Assembly (NCBI GenBank): GCA_964552795.1
Contig: CAZKIO010000019.1
Coordinates: forward strand, 7,653 to 71,652
DNA length: 64,000 bases
Origin: JAEUHZ01 sp964552795
Lineage (GTDB): Bacteria > Planctomycetota > UBA1135 > GCA-002686595
Direction of reading: 5' to 3'
Under the pieces are notes generated by a model, which worked only from the letters and a program-made list of their open reading frames with translations, did not search any database and had not been told where the DNA came from. A program made the translations under genes and the position numbers. Shown piece by piece: positions 52,226 through 62,249 of this stretch (positions are counted from its first letter, which is position 1; the number at the start of each line of letters is the position of its first letter).

Positions 52226-53788
52226 CTATCCGCCGCGGCCGCCGCCGGAACCCGGAGTCTGGCCGAGCTTCCCGATCTCGACGGCGATCGATCGTCCGGC
52301 GCTCCGGTCCGCGAGGCGCGCCCAGTCCGCCGCGCGCGCGCGCGGAGCGTCGACCAGGATCGAATCGAAGGCCACGTTGCGGAAGCGGTTGCGCTCCAGC
52401 AGGAGCTCGAGGATCAGGTCCAGGTTCCAGTGCGGGCCGCCGGTGGGTACGCCGTCCGTCAGGATCGTGACCGCGTCGACCGCGGGGTCCTCCAGCGCGA
52501 CCCCGATCGCGTCCCAGACGTTGCCGCGGCCGCTGTGGTGGCAGCGCTCGAAGGACTCGATCGCGCGGCGCACCTGCGCGGGCTCGGCCGGCACCAGCTT
52601 CTTCTCCCAGGGGTACGGCGCGCTGGCGTAGGGCACGACGTTGAAGCGTGCCGTGCGCGGCAACGCCTCCAGCGCGCGACGCAACTCGCCGTCCACGATC
52701 TCCTTGCGCGTGCGGCCGCCGATGCGCGTGCCCCACATCGACCCCGAGAGGTCGATCAGGAACACCGCGCGATCGGACACGAGGTTCAGGCCTGCCAGCG
52801 CCACGCGCGTGTCCCCCACCGGGCCGTCGGAGGGCCGCGCCGGACCGGTGGTCACCGCGCCGTCCCGGCGCCGCGCCCAGCCGCGCCACGCCTCCGGATC
52901 GAAGCCGTGGTCCTCGCCCGACAGCGCGCGCAGGTGCGCCAGGATCCGCCAGCGCAGGCGCGAGCGTTCCTCGTGCTCCAGCCGGTCGGAGAGCAACAGC
53001 GCGCTCTCGCGCCCGGTGATGCCGGCGAGCAGCTCGATCACTCCGGCGCGCACGCCCGCGTCGGGATCGGCCGCGATCTTCCCGGCCAGGGCCACCGCGG
53101 CCATCTCGCCCCACGCGCGCGCGGCCAGCGCCGCCGCGCAGCGCAGCTCGGGCTCGCGCGCGGCGACCGCCTCGGGAATGCGCCGATCGGCGGCGCGCGC
53201 GTCGATCCGCTGCAGCGCGAGCAGCGCCGCGCCGCGCAGGCAGGGATCCGCGCGCGAGCCCAGCAGGTCGTCGAGAGCGCGCGCGAGGTCTTCGCGGTCC
53301 CCGGCGAGGCGCTGCGCGGCCGCCAGCCGCTCGGCCGACCACACGAGCATGCGCGCGGCGGCCGGGTCCGCGCCGCGCAGCGCGCGCTGGATCGATCGCG
53401 CGTCGACCGGCACGGTCAGCCGCCCCACCGCCTCGGCGGCGCGTTCGCGCACGTCCCCGGCGCGCGCCAGGATTCCCCGTGCGCCCAGGAGCTGCGCGAC
53501 GCACGCCGGATCGGTCGCGGCCGCCGCGCGGACCTGGGCTTCGTCGGCGACCTGGCTGTCGCGGTCCTCCAGCGCGCCCAGGAGCAGTTCGTAGGCGTCC
53601 CGGGACCCCAGCTCGGCGAGCCGGCGCACCGCCGCGCGGCGCGCCTCGGGACGCTGCGAACGCAGTTCCTTGCGCAGTTCGGCGAGGTCCGCGGCGACCG
53701 GGGCAGGCGCTGCGCCAGGCCCGCCGGCTCCCAGCGCGCACGCCGCGGCCAGGACCGCGATCGCGAGGCGAAAACGGCTCGTGCCCAT
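52226..53788 (-). CDS. Secreted HEAT-repeat and vWA protein
   Basis: 520 residues. A signal peptide and HEAT pairs (EARRAAVRRLAELGSRDAYE; PDAGVRAGVIELLAGI) occupy the first 310 residues. A vWA domain with a complete MIDAS follows (D346, S348, S350 in LIDLSGSMWG; later LTDGVPTGG). It ends in a Gly-rich tail (GSGGGRGG). vWA domains bind a metal-dependent protein ligand. It leads the vWA-CAP-TPR operon, divergent from the BatA-like gene 132 bases away. Confidence 0.82.
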   Translation of the reverse strand: MGTSRFRLAIAVLAAACALGAGGPGAAPAPVAADLAELRKELRSQRPEARRAAVRRLAELGSRDAYELLLGALEDRDSQVADEAQVRAAAATDPACVAQLLGARGILARAGDVRERAAEAVGRLTVPVDARSIQRALRGADPAAARMLVWSAERLAAAQRLAGDREDLARALDDLLGSRADPCLRGAALLALQRIDARAADRRIPEAVAAREPELRCAAALAARAWGEMAAVALAGKIAADPDAGVRAGVIELLAGITGRESALLLSDRLEHEERSRLRWRILAHLRALSGEDHGFDPEAWRGWARRRDGAVTTGPARPSDGPVGDTRVALAGLNLVSDRAVFLIDLSGSMWGTRIGGRTRKEIVDGELRRALEALPRTARFNVVPYASAPYPWEKKLVPAEPAQVRRAIESFERCHHSGRGNVWDAIGVALEDPAVDAVTILTDGVPTGGPHWNLDLILELLLERNRFRNVAFDSILVDAPRARAADWARLADRSAGRSIAVEIGKLGQTPGSGGGRGG

Positions 53789-53920
53789 GTCCAAACCCAC
53801 GACGAGCGGGATCGCGATCGGTTGCGGCGCGCGCCCGCACGCCGCCCTGCGTCCGCGCCGCGGCCCGCCTCGCGAAGCGCGGGGTCGCAAAGGGACCGCG
53901 CCTCCCGCAGTATCCGGCGC

Positions 53921-55750
53921 GTGTTCGCGAACCCGCTCGGCCTCCTGGCGCTCCTCGCGGTGCCGGCGATCGTCGCCCTGCACCTCTTCCGGCGCCGGTT
54001 CCGGCCGCACGAGGTCAGCGCCTTGTTCCTGTGGGGCGACGAGGACCGCACGCCGACGTCCGGCCGGCGGCGCGACCGGCTGCGTTCGTCGGTGTCGCTG
54101 TTCAGCGAGTGCCTCGCCGCACTCTTCCTGGCGCTCCTCCTCGCCGGACCGCGCGGATGCGCGAGCGGCCAGGGCGTGCACCTCGTCGTCGTGCTCGACG
54201 GATCGGCGTCGATGGACGCGCGCGGCAACGGGGACGGGACAGCGCGCGAGCGCGGCGCCGCGCTGGTGCGCGAGCGCATCGAGGAGCTGCCGCGCGGTTC
54301 GCGCGTGTCGCTGGTGCAAAGCGGCCCGCGCCCGCGCACGCTGGCCGGGCCGGCAGCCTACCCCGAGGAGGCGCTCGACGCCGTCGGCGCGTGGCGGCCC
54401 ACCGCGGCGCGGCACGACCTCGCGCCGGCGCTCGCTCTGGGCCTGCAACTGGCCGGCGCGGGCCGCGTGCTGTGCGTTACGGACCGCTTCGCGCCCGACG
54501 AGGTGCCGGCCGAGGTCGAGATCGCGGCCCTGGGCACGCCGCTGGACAACGTCTCGATCGCGGCCGCCACGCGCACCGCGGCGCGCATCGACGGCGCGCG
54601 GCGCGAGCGCGTGTTCGTGACGGTCGCCAGCCACGCCGACGCGCCGCGCGCGACGCGCGTCCGGCTGCTCGACACCGACGGCCGCGAGCTCATCGATCCG
54701 CGCGAGGTCACGCTCGCGCCTCTCGAGCGCGAGCACCTCGCGTTCGACCTGCCGCCCGGCGCGCCGGCGATCGAGGTGCGCCTCGATCCGGATGCGCTGG
54801 ACATCGACGGCCGAGCCTGGCTCGCGCCGCGGCCGCCGCGCATCGTTGGGCTCGCCTGCGATCTCGACGAGGAGACGCGCGCCGTCCTGGGCATCGACGG
54901 ACCCGACGGCACGCCCCTGTTGCGCTGGTCGGCGCTGGTGGAGGAAACCGTGCCCGCGACGCCCGACGCCGCCCACGTGTTGCTGTCGCGCGCGGCCGGC
55001 GGCGGCCCGGCGACGTGGTGCCTCGTGCTGCAGCCCGCCGCGGGTGCGGGCGAGCGCAGGGACTTCATCGGCCCGTTCCTCGCGGAGCGTCGACACCCGC
55101 TGCTCGAGGGCTTGACGCTGGAGGGCATCGTGTGGAGCGCGGACCCAGCGCTGCAGCTCGCCGGCACGCCGCTGGTCTCGGCCGGGAACCTGCCGCTCCT
55201 CGCCGAGGAGGCCGGCCCGGCGCGCCGCGTGTACACGCTCGACCTCGATCCGCGGCGCAGCTCGCTGCAGCGCTCGCCCGACTGGCCGATCCTGCTCGCG
55301 AACCTGGTCGAGGAACGGCGCGCGGAGCTGCCCGGGGCCGTGGCGACGAACTTCGCGGTCGGCGGCGCGCTGGTGTGGCGCACTGCGTTGGGTGCGGACG
55401 ACGACGGCGCGCCGTTCGTGCTGCGCGGGCCGGGGCCGGCGCGCGAGCACCCGGCGCGGTCGGTGGTCGTGTTCGACGAGGTCGACGAGCCCGGCATCCA
55501 CGTGCTCGAACGTCGCGGCGCCGTCCTGTGCACGATCGGTGTCACGTTCCAGGACGCGGCCGAGTCCGACTTGCGCGGCTTGTCCGCGGGCCGGCGCCCG
55601 TCGTCCGCCGAGGCCGCGCCGGGCGGCGCGGGCGGTTCGAGCCTGGAGCTCGCCCTGCTGGCGGGCATCCTGCTGCTCGCGCTCGTGGATTGGATCGTGC
55701 TCGCGCGCGCCGCGCCGGCGACGGCGGATCTCCCGCCCGGAGGGCCCTGA
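53921..55750 (+). CDS. BatA-like membrane protein with vWA domain
   Basis: 609 residues, GTG start. The N-terminal BatA/aerotolerance-regulator signature FANPLGLLALLAVPAIVALH is followed by a second helix and a vWA domain (D93, S95, S97 in LDGSASM). A long extracytoplasmic beta-rich region and a C-terminal helix (LALLAGILLLALVDWIVL) follow. Bat proteins are encoded with MoxR ATPases and DUF58 proteins. It sits four bases before the double-vWA gene and is divergent from the HEAT-vWA operon. Confidence 0.83.
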   Translation: MFANPLGLLALLAVPAIVALHLFRRRFRPHEVSALFLWGDEDRTPTSGRRRDRLRSSVSLFSECLAALFLALLLAGPRGCASGQGVHLVVVLDGSASMDARGNGDGTARERGAALVRERIEELPRGSRVSLVQSGPRPRTLAGPAAYPEEALDAVGAWRPTAARHDLAPALALGLQLAGAGRVLCVTDRFAPDEVPAEVEIAALGTPLDNVSIAAATRTAARIDGARRERVFVTVASHADAPRATRVRLLDTDGRELIDPREVTLAPLEREHLAFDLPPGAPAIEVRLDPDALDIDGRAWLAPRPPRIVGLACDLDEETRAVLGIDGPDGTPLLRWSALVEETVPATPDAAHVLLSRAAGGGPATWCLVLQPAAGAGERRDFIGPFLAERRHPLLEGLTLEGIVWSADPALQLAGTPLVSAGNLPLLAEEAGPARRVYTLDLDPRRSSLQRSPDWPILLANLVEERRAELPGAVATNFAVGGALVWRTALGADDDGAPFVLRGPGPAREHPARSVVVFDEVDEPGIHVLERRGAVLCTIGVTFQDAAESDLRGLSAGRRPSSAEAAPGGAGGSSLELALLAGILLLALVDWIVLARAAPATADLPPGGP

Positions 55751-55754
55751 ACGC

Positions 55755-58508
55755 ATGGGCTTCCAGCACCCCGAGCTCTTGCTCCTCCTGCTCCCGGCGG
55801 CGTACGCCTGGTGGCGGCTGCGCGGACCGGACCGGCCGACGGCGGCGCTGCGCGCGGGCCTGCTCGCGCTGCTCGTCGTCGCGCTGGCCGGACCGTACCT
55901 GCGCACGGCGGAGCGCGGCCGCGACCTGGTGATCGTGGTCGACCGCTCGCGCTCGATGCCCGCGGGCTCGCTGGAGAGCGCGCTGGAGCTGGCGCGCCTC
56001 GCCGAGGAGCGACGCGGCGACGGCGACCGCGTGGCCCTGGTCTCGTTCGGCGCGGACGCGCGGATCGAGCGGCTGCCGTCCGCGCAGGCGCGCTTCACCG
56101 CGTTCGCGCACGCGGTCGACGCCGACGGCTCGGACCTGGGCCGCGCGCTCGACACGGCCCTCGATCTGATCCCGCCCGACCGGCAGGGCGCGGTGCTGGT
56201 GCTCAGCGACGGCGAGCACAACGGCCGCGATCCGCTGCCGGCCGCGCGCCGCGCGTTCGCGCGCGGTGTGCGCATCGACGCGCGTCCGTTCCCGCGGCCC
56301 GACGTGGCCGACCTGTCGATCGACCGCATCGACCTGCCCGAGGAGGTCGCGCCGGGCGAGCCGTTCCAGTTCAGCGCCTGGGTGCGCACCGACCGCCGCG
56401 TCGAAGGCGAGTTCACGCTGACGCGCGGCGGCCAGGTGCTCGCGACCGGCCGGCGCGTGTTCGAGCCGGGCGTCAACCGCATCGTGCTGCGCGACGTGCT
56501 CGGCGAGGAGGGCGTCACCGACTACCGGCTCGCGCTCGCGGCGCCCGAGGACCGCGTGCCCGAGAACGACGCGGCGGTCGCAGCCGTGCGCGTGGGCGTG
56601 CCGCGCGCGATTCTCGTGCTGAACCACGACGGATCCGACGGGCCGCTGGTGCAGGCGCTGCGCGGCGCGGGTCTCCTCGTGCGCGCGTCCACGCCCGAGC
56701 GCGCGCGCCTCGACGCGGTCGGCCTCGCGGCGTACCGCGCCGTGGTGCTCGAGAACGTCGCGGCCGACCGCCTGGGCACGTCGATGCGCGCGCTGGCGTC
56801 GTTCGTGCAGGACCTGGGCGGCGGCCTGCTCGTCACCGGCGGACAAGCCAGCTTCGGCACCGGCGGCTACTTCCGTTCCGTGCTCGACCCGGTGCTGCCC
56901 GTCTCGATGGAGATGCGCCAGGAGCACCGCAAGCAGGCGATCGCGCTGGCCATCTCGATGGACCGTTCGGGATCGATGGCGGCGCCTGCCGGCGCGGGCG
57001 TCACCAAGATGGATCTCGCCAACCTGGGCGCGAGCGCGGCGATCGAGCTGCTCTCGCCGCTCGATTCCGTGGCGGTGATCGCGGTGGATTCCGCGCCGCA
57101 CGTCGTGCAGGAGCTGACGCGGGTCGAGAATCCGGCCGAACTCTTGAGGACGGTGCGCAAGGTTCAATCCGCGGGCGGCGGCATCTTCACCTACACCGCG
57201 CTGCTGGCGGCGGGCAAGGAGCTCGAGAAGGCCGAGCAGGCCACGCGGCACGTCATCCTGTTCGCGGACGCGGCCGACGCCGAGGAGCAGGAGCAGTGCC
57301 TCGAGCTCCTGGCGCAGATGCGACGCGCGGGCATGACCGTGTCGGTGATCGCTCTGGGCCAGGAGACCGACAGCGACGCGCAGTTCCTGCAGTCGGTGGC
57401 GAGCGCCGGCGGCGGCGCGGTCTACTTCACGACCGATCCCTCCGAGCTGCCGCGCCTCTTCGCGCAGGACACCATGACGATCGCGCGCGCGACCTTCGTC
57501 GAGGAGCCGGCGGAATGCCAGGTGCTGCCCGACCTTTTCGGCCTGGGCGCGGTGGGCGGCACCGGCTTCGCGCGCCTGGGCGGCTTCAACCTGACGTACC
57601 TGCGCGGCGGCGCCGTCGCGGGCGTGATCACCAGCGACGAGTACGCGGCGCCGGTGTTCGCGTTCCAGCAGGCGGGTCTGGGCCGCAGCGCGGCGTTCAC
57701 CGGCCAGGTCGGCGGCACGTTCGGAGCCGGCGTCGTCGCCTGGGACGGATTCGCGGCGTTCTTCACGACGGTCGCGCGCTGGCTCGTCGGCCAGGAGGAG
57801 CCCTCCGAGGTGTTCGCCGGCGTGCGCCGCGCGGGCAAGGAAGCGGTCGTGTCGCTGGAGGTCGATCCCGCGCAGGCCGCGCGCGTCGATCTGTCGAAGC
57901 TCGCCGGACGGATGCGCGGCGGCGACGGCGAGACGAGCGAGCTCGTGTTCCAGCGCACGGGCGAGCACCGCTGGGAGGCTCGCGCGAAGCTGACGGCCGA
58001 GGGCGTCGCGCTCGGAACGATCGCACTGGGCGACGGCCGCACGATCCGCCTGCCGCCGGTCGCGCTGCCCTACAGCCCCGAGTTCGAGCGCGGCGCCGAT
58101 CCGCGGCGCGGGGAACCCCTCTTGCGCCGCCTCGCCGCGGAGTCCGGCGGCGTGCTCAACCCCGGCGCCGCCGAGCTGTTCCGCGGCGAACGAACCGGCA
58201 AGGGGTGGCGGCCGATCGGACGCGAGCTGGCGTTGCTCGCGCTCATGCTGCTGCTGCTGGAGATCGCGGTGCGCCGGCTCGAGCTCGCAGGCCTCGTCCG
58301 CGTGCCCGCGCCCGTCGCGCGCGCGTTCGCGCGCGCGACCGACAGGATCTTCCGCCGTCGAGCCGCGGCACCCGCGTCGGCGCCGCGCGTTCCCGCGGGA
58401 ACGGCGAGCTCCGACTCGGCGCCCGGCTCCCCGGTCGCGCCGCCCGCGGACGTCGGCAGCGCCCTCGACGCCGCGCGCAAGGCCGCCGGCCGGCGCCTCT
58501 CGCGCTGA
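55755..58508 (+). CDS. Membrane protein with two vWA domains and a GATase-like domain
   Basis: 917 residues. Two N-terminal helices, a vWA domain (D63, S65, S67 in VVDRSRSM), a domain like the class I glutamine amidotransferase fold (about residues 280-390, YRAVVLENVAADRL and GGGLLVTGGQASFGTGGY), then a second vWA (D403, S405, S407 in SMDRSGSM). The C-terminus has a further helix and an Ala/Pro-rich tail. This is the layout of large membrane proteins annotated as glutamine amidotransferase in planctomycete MoxR-type loci. The start is four bases after the BatA-like stop. Confidence 0.82.
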   Translation: MGFQHPELLLLLLPAAYAWWRLRGPDRPTAALRAGLLALLVVALAGPYLRTAERGRDLVIVVDRSRSMPAGSLESALELARLAEERRGDGDRVALVSFGADARIERLPSAQARFTAFAHAVDADGSDLGRALDTALDLIPPDRQGAVLVLSDGEHNGRDPLPAARRAFARGVRIDARPFPRPDVADLSIDRIDLPEEVAPGEPFQFSAWVRTDRRVEGEFTLTRGGQVLATGRRVFEPGVNRIVLRDVLGEEGVTDYRLALAAPEDRVPENDAAVAAVRVGVPRAILVLNHDGSDGPLVQALRGAGLLVRASTPERARLDAVGLAAYRAVVLENVAADRLGTSMRALASFVQDLGGGLLVTGGQASFGTGGYFRSVLDPVLPVSMEMRQEHRKQAIALAISMDRSGSMAAPAGAGVTKMDLANLGASAAIELLSPLDSVAVIAVDSAPHVVQELTRVENPAELLRTVRKVQSAGGGIFTYTALLAAGKELEKAEQATRHVILFADAADAEEQEQCLELLAQMRRAGMTVSVIALGQETDSDAQFLQSVASAGGGAVYFTTDPSELPRLFAQDTMTIARATFVEEPAECQVLPDLFGLGAVGGTGFARLGGFNLTYLRGGAVAGVITSDEYAAPVFAFQQAGLGRSAAFTGQVGGTFGAGVVAWDGFAAFFTTVARWLVGQEEPSEVFAGVRRAGKEAVVSLEVDPAQAARVDLSKLAGRMRGGDGETSELVFQRTGEHRWEARAKLTAEGVALGTIALGDGRTIRLPPVALPYSPEFERGADPRRGEPLLRRLAAESGGVLNPGAAELFRGERTGKGWRPIGRELALLALMLLLLEIAVRRLELAGLVRVPAPVARAFARATDRIFRRRAAAPASAPRVPAGTASSDSAPGSPVAPPADVGSALDAARKAAGRRLSR

Positions 58509-58531
58509 GCCCGACGACGCCCGCGCCGCGC

Positions 58532-59002
58532 TCAGTGCCCGCCGGGCAGGTCCGAATTGACGATGTCGCGCAGGATGCGCCAGGTACCGTCCGCGTCGCG
58601 GCGCCAGATCTCGACGTATTTGCCCTCGTCGTGCACGGGATCCATGCCGGGGATCACGAGCGTCATCTTGTAGGCGCCGTGCGCGAAGGCGAGGTCGCCG
58701 CGTCCTTGGACTTCCAGGGACTTCAGTTCGCAGGAACTCACCTTGGGGAAGCCGGCGAAGAACTCGCGGATCGCGCTACGTCCCTCGACGCTCGGCTGGT
58801 TGGGGACCATCAGGACCGCGTCCTCGCAGTACATGGCCGCCAGCGCGCCCGCGTCGCCGGCGAGCAGCGCGGCCTTCCACGCGCGGCCCTGCGCCGCCAC
58901 GGCGTCGCGTTCGCTGGGCGGGTGCGTGGCCTTGCCGCTGGAGTGGCAGCCGGCGGACAAGGCGGTGGCGAGGAGCAGCGCGGGGAACCAGGGTCGCATC
59001 AT
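58532..59002 (-). CDS. SnoaL-like/DUF4440 lipoprotein
   Basis: 156 residues. Lipobox LSAGCHS after a signal peptide, then a SnoaL-like alpha+beta barrel (AWKAALLAGDAGALAAMYCE; IREFFAGFPKVSSCEL; WRILRDIVNSDLPGGH). The family binds small hydrophobic molecules or acts as a hydrolase/isomerase; function here unknown. Located between the double-vWA gene (convergent) and the sterol-desaturase gene. Confidence 0.8.
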   Translation of the reverse strand: MMRPWFPALLLATALSAGCHSSGKATHPPSERDAVAAQGRAWKAALLAGDAGALAAMYCEDAVLMVPNQPSVEGRSAIREFFAGFPKVSSCELKSLEVQGRGDLAFAHGAYKMTLVIPGMDPVHDEGKYVEIWRRDADGTWRILRDIVNSDLPGGH

Positions 59003-59059
59003 GTGTGGAACAACCGGAACGGGGTTCGTGGGGTGGTTCTGGAACGGGCGGGCCTGCGC

Positions 59060-59815
59060 TCACACGCCGGCCAGCATGCGCGGAGTATCCCGCGGCTGGA
59101 GCGGTTCGCCAAGACCCAGCGGCGTGTCGTGCGGCACGGTGCGCGGGTCGACCCAGGTGCCGAACAGCCGGTCCCACAGGCTGAACGTCGGCGCGAGGTT
59201 CTTGCGCGGCTGGTCGGTCACCGAGTGGTGCACGCGGTGGTAGTCGGGCGTCACCAGCACGCGGTCGAGCGGCCCGAGGTCGACGCGCCAGTTCACGTGC
59301 TCCCAGAACTGGATCACCATCGAGATCGCGAAGCAGATCGCCGTCTCCCAGGCGTTCATCCCCAGCAGCAGCACGGGGATCGCGACCTGCGGCACGTTGT
59401 AGATCAAGGAGTGCAGGAAGCTCGTGCGGAAGCCCGAGAACCACCACAGGTTCTCGATCGAGTGGTGCCACGCGTGCGTGCGCCAGGCCCAGTCCCACGT
59501 GTGCTGCGCGCGGTGGATCCAGTACAGGCAGAAGTCCGCGACGACGAGCGCGATCAGGACCTTGATCCACAGGGGCAGCGCGCGCACGTCGGCCAGCGCG
59601 ATCGCCAGGCCCGACGGCGTGTGGGTTGCGAACACCGGCCCGAGAACGACGTCGAGCGTGCGGTTGAAGGTCACCGCGAGGCCGAACGAGGCCACGTCCG
59701 TCGCGAGGTGCCGCAATCGGTCGATGCGACGCGCCGGCCTCCAGCGCTCGGCGATCTCCGCCAGGAGCGCGAGTGCGAGGAAGACGAGCGTGGACGACGA
59801 GATCCAGTTCTCCAT
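59060..59815 (-). CDS. Sterol desaturase / fatty acid hydroxylase family protein
   Basis: 251 residues. Three to four membrane helices and the di-iron histidine clusters: HRAQH (H101, H105), HAWHH (H114, H117, H118) and HRVHH near residues 193-197, plus HVNW. The family uses O2 and a di-iron centre to hydroxylate or desaturate lipids. Substrate not determinable; a hopanoid, sterol or fatty acid is likely. A TAGAAT -10-like element is at 59857-59862. Confidence 0.9.
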   Translation of the reverse strand: MENWISSSTLVFLALALLAEIAERWRPARRIDRLRHLATDVASFGLAVTFNRTLDVVLGPVFATHTPSGLAIALADVRALPLWIKVLIALVVADFCLYWIHRAQHTWDWAWRTHAWHHSIENLWWFSGFRTSFLHSLIYNVPQVAIPVLLLGMNAWETAICFAISMVIQFWEHVNWRVDLGPLDRVLVTPDYHRVHHSVTDQPRKNLAPTFSLWDRLFGTWVDPRTVPHDTPLGLGEPLQPRDTPRMLAGV

Positions 59816-59856
59816 GCGTCCCGGGGGGGATGCCCGCCGGGGGGGCGGGCGCGCGG

Positions 59857-59862
59857 ATTCTA
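59857..59862 (-). promoter_or_regulatory. -10-like TAGAAT of the desaturase-family gene
   Basis: It lies 41 nt upstream of the ATG at 59815, with TTTCCT about 17 nt upstream as a weak -35. The leader between them holds G/C-rich runs that could fold into a hairpin. Confidence 0.35.
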
Positions 59863-59902
59863 GGCGAAACGGCTCCGCGAGGAAAAGCCGCGGGGGGAGC
59901 GC

Positions 59903-60748
59903 TCAGGCCGGGTCGATCAGGCCCGCTCGTGCCAGCTCGCGCGCGAGCGCGGCCGTCTCGATCCGCGCAGTCACGGCGACGAAACGCGCGCCCGCGCGCC
60001 GGCACTCCTCCTCCAGGCCGCCCGACAGCCGCCGCAGGCGCTCGCGGTAGCGCTCGACGGCGCGCCGGTCGAGCACGAGGTCGCGCGCCGAGCCGCTCTC
60101 GGAATCGATCAGGCGCAACGCGGCTCCCGGGGGTGGCTCCACGTCCTCACCGCCGAGGACCTGCACCAGCGCGAGGCCGCGCCCGCGCGCCGCGATCGGT
60201 CGCACGAGCTCGGCGGCGGAGTGCGGGAACAGGAAATCGCTGACGAGCACGCGCATCGAGCCCGCGCGCAGGCCGCCGAGCGCGGATTCCAGGGCCGGCG
60301 GCCACGCGGAGCGCGCTTCGAACGTCGATCCGAGCTCCTCGAAACGGCTCGCGTCGACGACCTCGCCCGCATCGCCGGCGAGCGCGACGGCGACCTGGAA
60401 GCCCGCTCCGCGCCCGGCGAGCGCCAGGATCGCGGCGACGTCCACCGCCAGTTGCGCCTTGGCTTCCTCGACGGCCATCGAGCGCGACGTGTCGAGCACG
60501 ATCTCGACGCGCGGCAAGACTTCCTCGCGGTACTGGCGCACGAGGAGCTGGTCGCTGCGCGCGAACGCACGCCAGTCGAGGTGCCGCACGTCGTCGCCGG
60601 CCTGGTACGCGCGGCGATCCTGGAACTCCAGGCTGCTGCCGGTGCCGCTCGCCATGCGCTCGCCGGCCGCGCCGCGCTGCGGCTGCGACAGCAGCGCGAG
60701 GTGGTGCGCCGCGCCGATCCGGCGCGCGTCAGGGCTGGGGCTCGGCAT
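59903..60748 (-). CDS. DUF58 protein with vWA-like domain
   Basis: 281 residues from the ATG at 60748; a TTG at 60763 adds five residues. The DUF58 signature is clear (DRRAYQAGDDVRHLDWRAFA and LLVRQYREE), followed by a vWA-like motif (D86, S88, S90 in LDTSRSM). DUF58 proteins occur with MoxR ATPases and Bat-type vWA proteins. It overlaps the ABC permease stop by 20 bases, so it is coupled to the ABC genes rather than to the BatA-like genes 5 kb away. Confidence 0.9.
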   Translation of the reverse strand: MPSPSPDARRIGAAHHLALLSQPQRGAAGERMASGTGSSLEFQDRRAYQAGDDVRHLDWRAFARSDQLLVRQYREEVLPRVEIVLDTSRSMAVEEAKAQLAVDVAAILALAGRGAGFQVAVALAGDAGEVVDASRFEELGSTFEARSAWPPALESALGGLRAGSMRVLVSDFLFPHSAAELVRPIAARGRGLALVQVLGGEDVEPPPGAALRLIDSESGSARDLVLDRRAVERYRERLRRLSGGLEEECRRAGARFVAVTARIETAALARELARAGLIDPA

Positions 60749-62249
60749 GGGGAGCGGCGGCAACGGCGGGCTGGGACGGTTGCGCGGCCGCGCGCCGGGC
60801 GCGCTCGCGCGGCAGTTCGAGCAGCGAGCGCACGACGCGCGGCGCGTTCAAGGCCAGTGCCAGGACGAAGACAGCGATCAGGATCGCCAGCCCGAGACGG
60901 TCGTCGATGCGGCCTTCGTCGAGCACGTCGAGCGCGAGGTGCGCGGGATTGCCGACGTGCCTGAACTCGCCACCCGTTGCGCCCGTGAGGAACCGCAGCA
61001 GCGACGGGACGAGGAGCGCCGCCAGCGGCAGGCCCAGGATCGCGATGCGCGCCAGGATCTGCGCCCAGCCCCGGTCCATCCACCGCGCGAAGATCCCCGA
61101 CGGCAGGAGCAGCGCGGTCGCGGTGTAGAGCGTCACGCACGCCAGCGCGACGACGTGCGGCAGCGCGTCGGCCGGTCTGAGGCGCAGAGCGGCGGCCAGA
61201 GCGAGGGCGAGGACCAGCGCCGCGTGCAAGAGCACAAGCGCGACGCCGCGCCCGCCGCCCGGCAACCACGGCGTGAAGATCCAATGGCTGCCGCGCCCGC
61301 GCAGCGCGCGCGCCAGGACGGCGCGCGGGAACCGCTCGCGCTCCGCGACCGCGATCGTGAGCGCCGGGAATCCGGCCAGCAGCGCCACGATCAGGATGGC
61401 GAACATGGTCGCTGGCGTGTCCGCCGTCAGGGCGAACGCGCCGATCACCAGCGTCGACGCCGTGCCGACGATGCGGAAGCCGCCGGACCGGTTCTCCTCG
61501 GGGTGCGCGAGGCGCGCGGCGGCCTGCACGCTGCAGATGGCCGTGATGACGCCGGACAGGATCAGAATGCCCGCGAACTGCGAGATCACCGGCGCGCCGG
61601 CCGTGCCGGACATGCTCAAGGCCAGCGTCAAGCCCGTCAGGACCTGGATGCCGACGATCAACACGATCGCCAGGATCACGTAGCCGAACACGCGCGCCGC
61701 GCGCCGGCGCAACGAGGCACCGATCAGGATCCCCACGGCCGAGAACGTGATCGTCCCGGCGAACGATCCGGCGACGCCCGACAGCACGCCCAGGAGGTCC
61801 ACGCCGGGCAGCAGCGTGGCGAAGGCCAGGAACGGCAGGAACGCGGCGTAGATCAGCGCGGCCAGCACGAGTGCGCCGCCCAGCTTGCCGAACACGATCT
61901 GGTCGGTGGACAGGCCCGAGAGCTGCAGTTGCTCGATCGCGCCGTCGTCGTGCTCGGCGTTCATGGACGCCATCGCCGAGAACGGAACCAGGCCGTACGC
62001 GCCGAGCGCGAAGACGCCCGTGACGGCTCCGAGGTAGAAGCCGCCGCCCGTCCCGCTCGCGGCCGAGTCCCCCGCGATCAACGCGATCAGGCTGCCGACG
62101 AAGGCCAGGGCCAGCACCACCACGAAGCCGATGGCGAAGGTGCGGCCGCGCAGGGCGGCGCGGACTTCCTTCACCAGCACGGGGTTCACCTTCTCGCACA
62201 GGCGGGCGCGGAGCGCCGCGCCGGTGCTCGCGCTCGCCTCAGCGGCCAT
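60729..62249 (-). CDS. ABC-2-type transporter permease
   Basis: 506 residues with about 12 hydrophobic helices. The N-terminus (VNPVLVKEVRAALRGR) is the interface typical of the NatB/GldF-like permease class. It is a paralogue of the 62239 gene, from which it starts 11 bases before the stop. The C-terminus ends in an Ala/Pro/Gln-rich tail. Substrate unknown. Confidence 0.82.
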   Translation of the reverse strand: MAAEASASTGAALRARLCEKVNPVLVKEVRAALRGRTFAIGFVVVLALAFVGSLIALIAGDSAASGTGGGFYLGAVTGVFALGAYGLVPFSAMASMNAEHDDGAIEQLQLSGLSTDQIVFGKLGGALVLAALIYAAFLPFLAFATLLPGVDLLGVLSGVAGSFAGTITFSAVGILIGASLRRRAARVFGYVILAIVLIVGIQVLTGLTLALSMSGTAGAPVISQFAGILILSGVITAICSVQAAARLAHPEENRSGGFRIVGTASTLVIGAFALTADTPATMFAILIVALLAGFPALTIAVAERERFPRAVLARALRGRGSHWIFTPWLPGGGRGVALVLLHAALVLALALAAALRLRPADALPHVVALACVTLYTATALLLPSGIFARWMDRGWAQILARIAILGLPLAALLVPSLLRFLTGATGGEFRHVGNPAHLALDVLDEGRIDDRLGLAILIAVFVLALALNAPRVVRSLLELPRERARRAAAQPSQPAVAAAPHAEPQP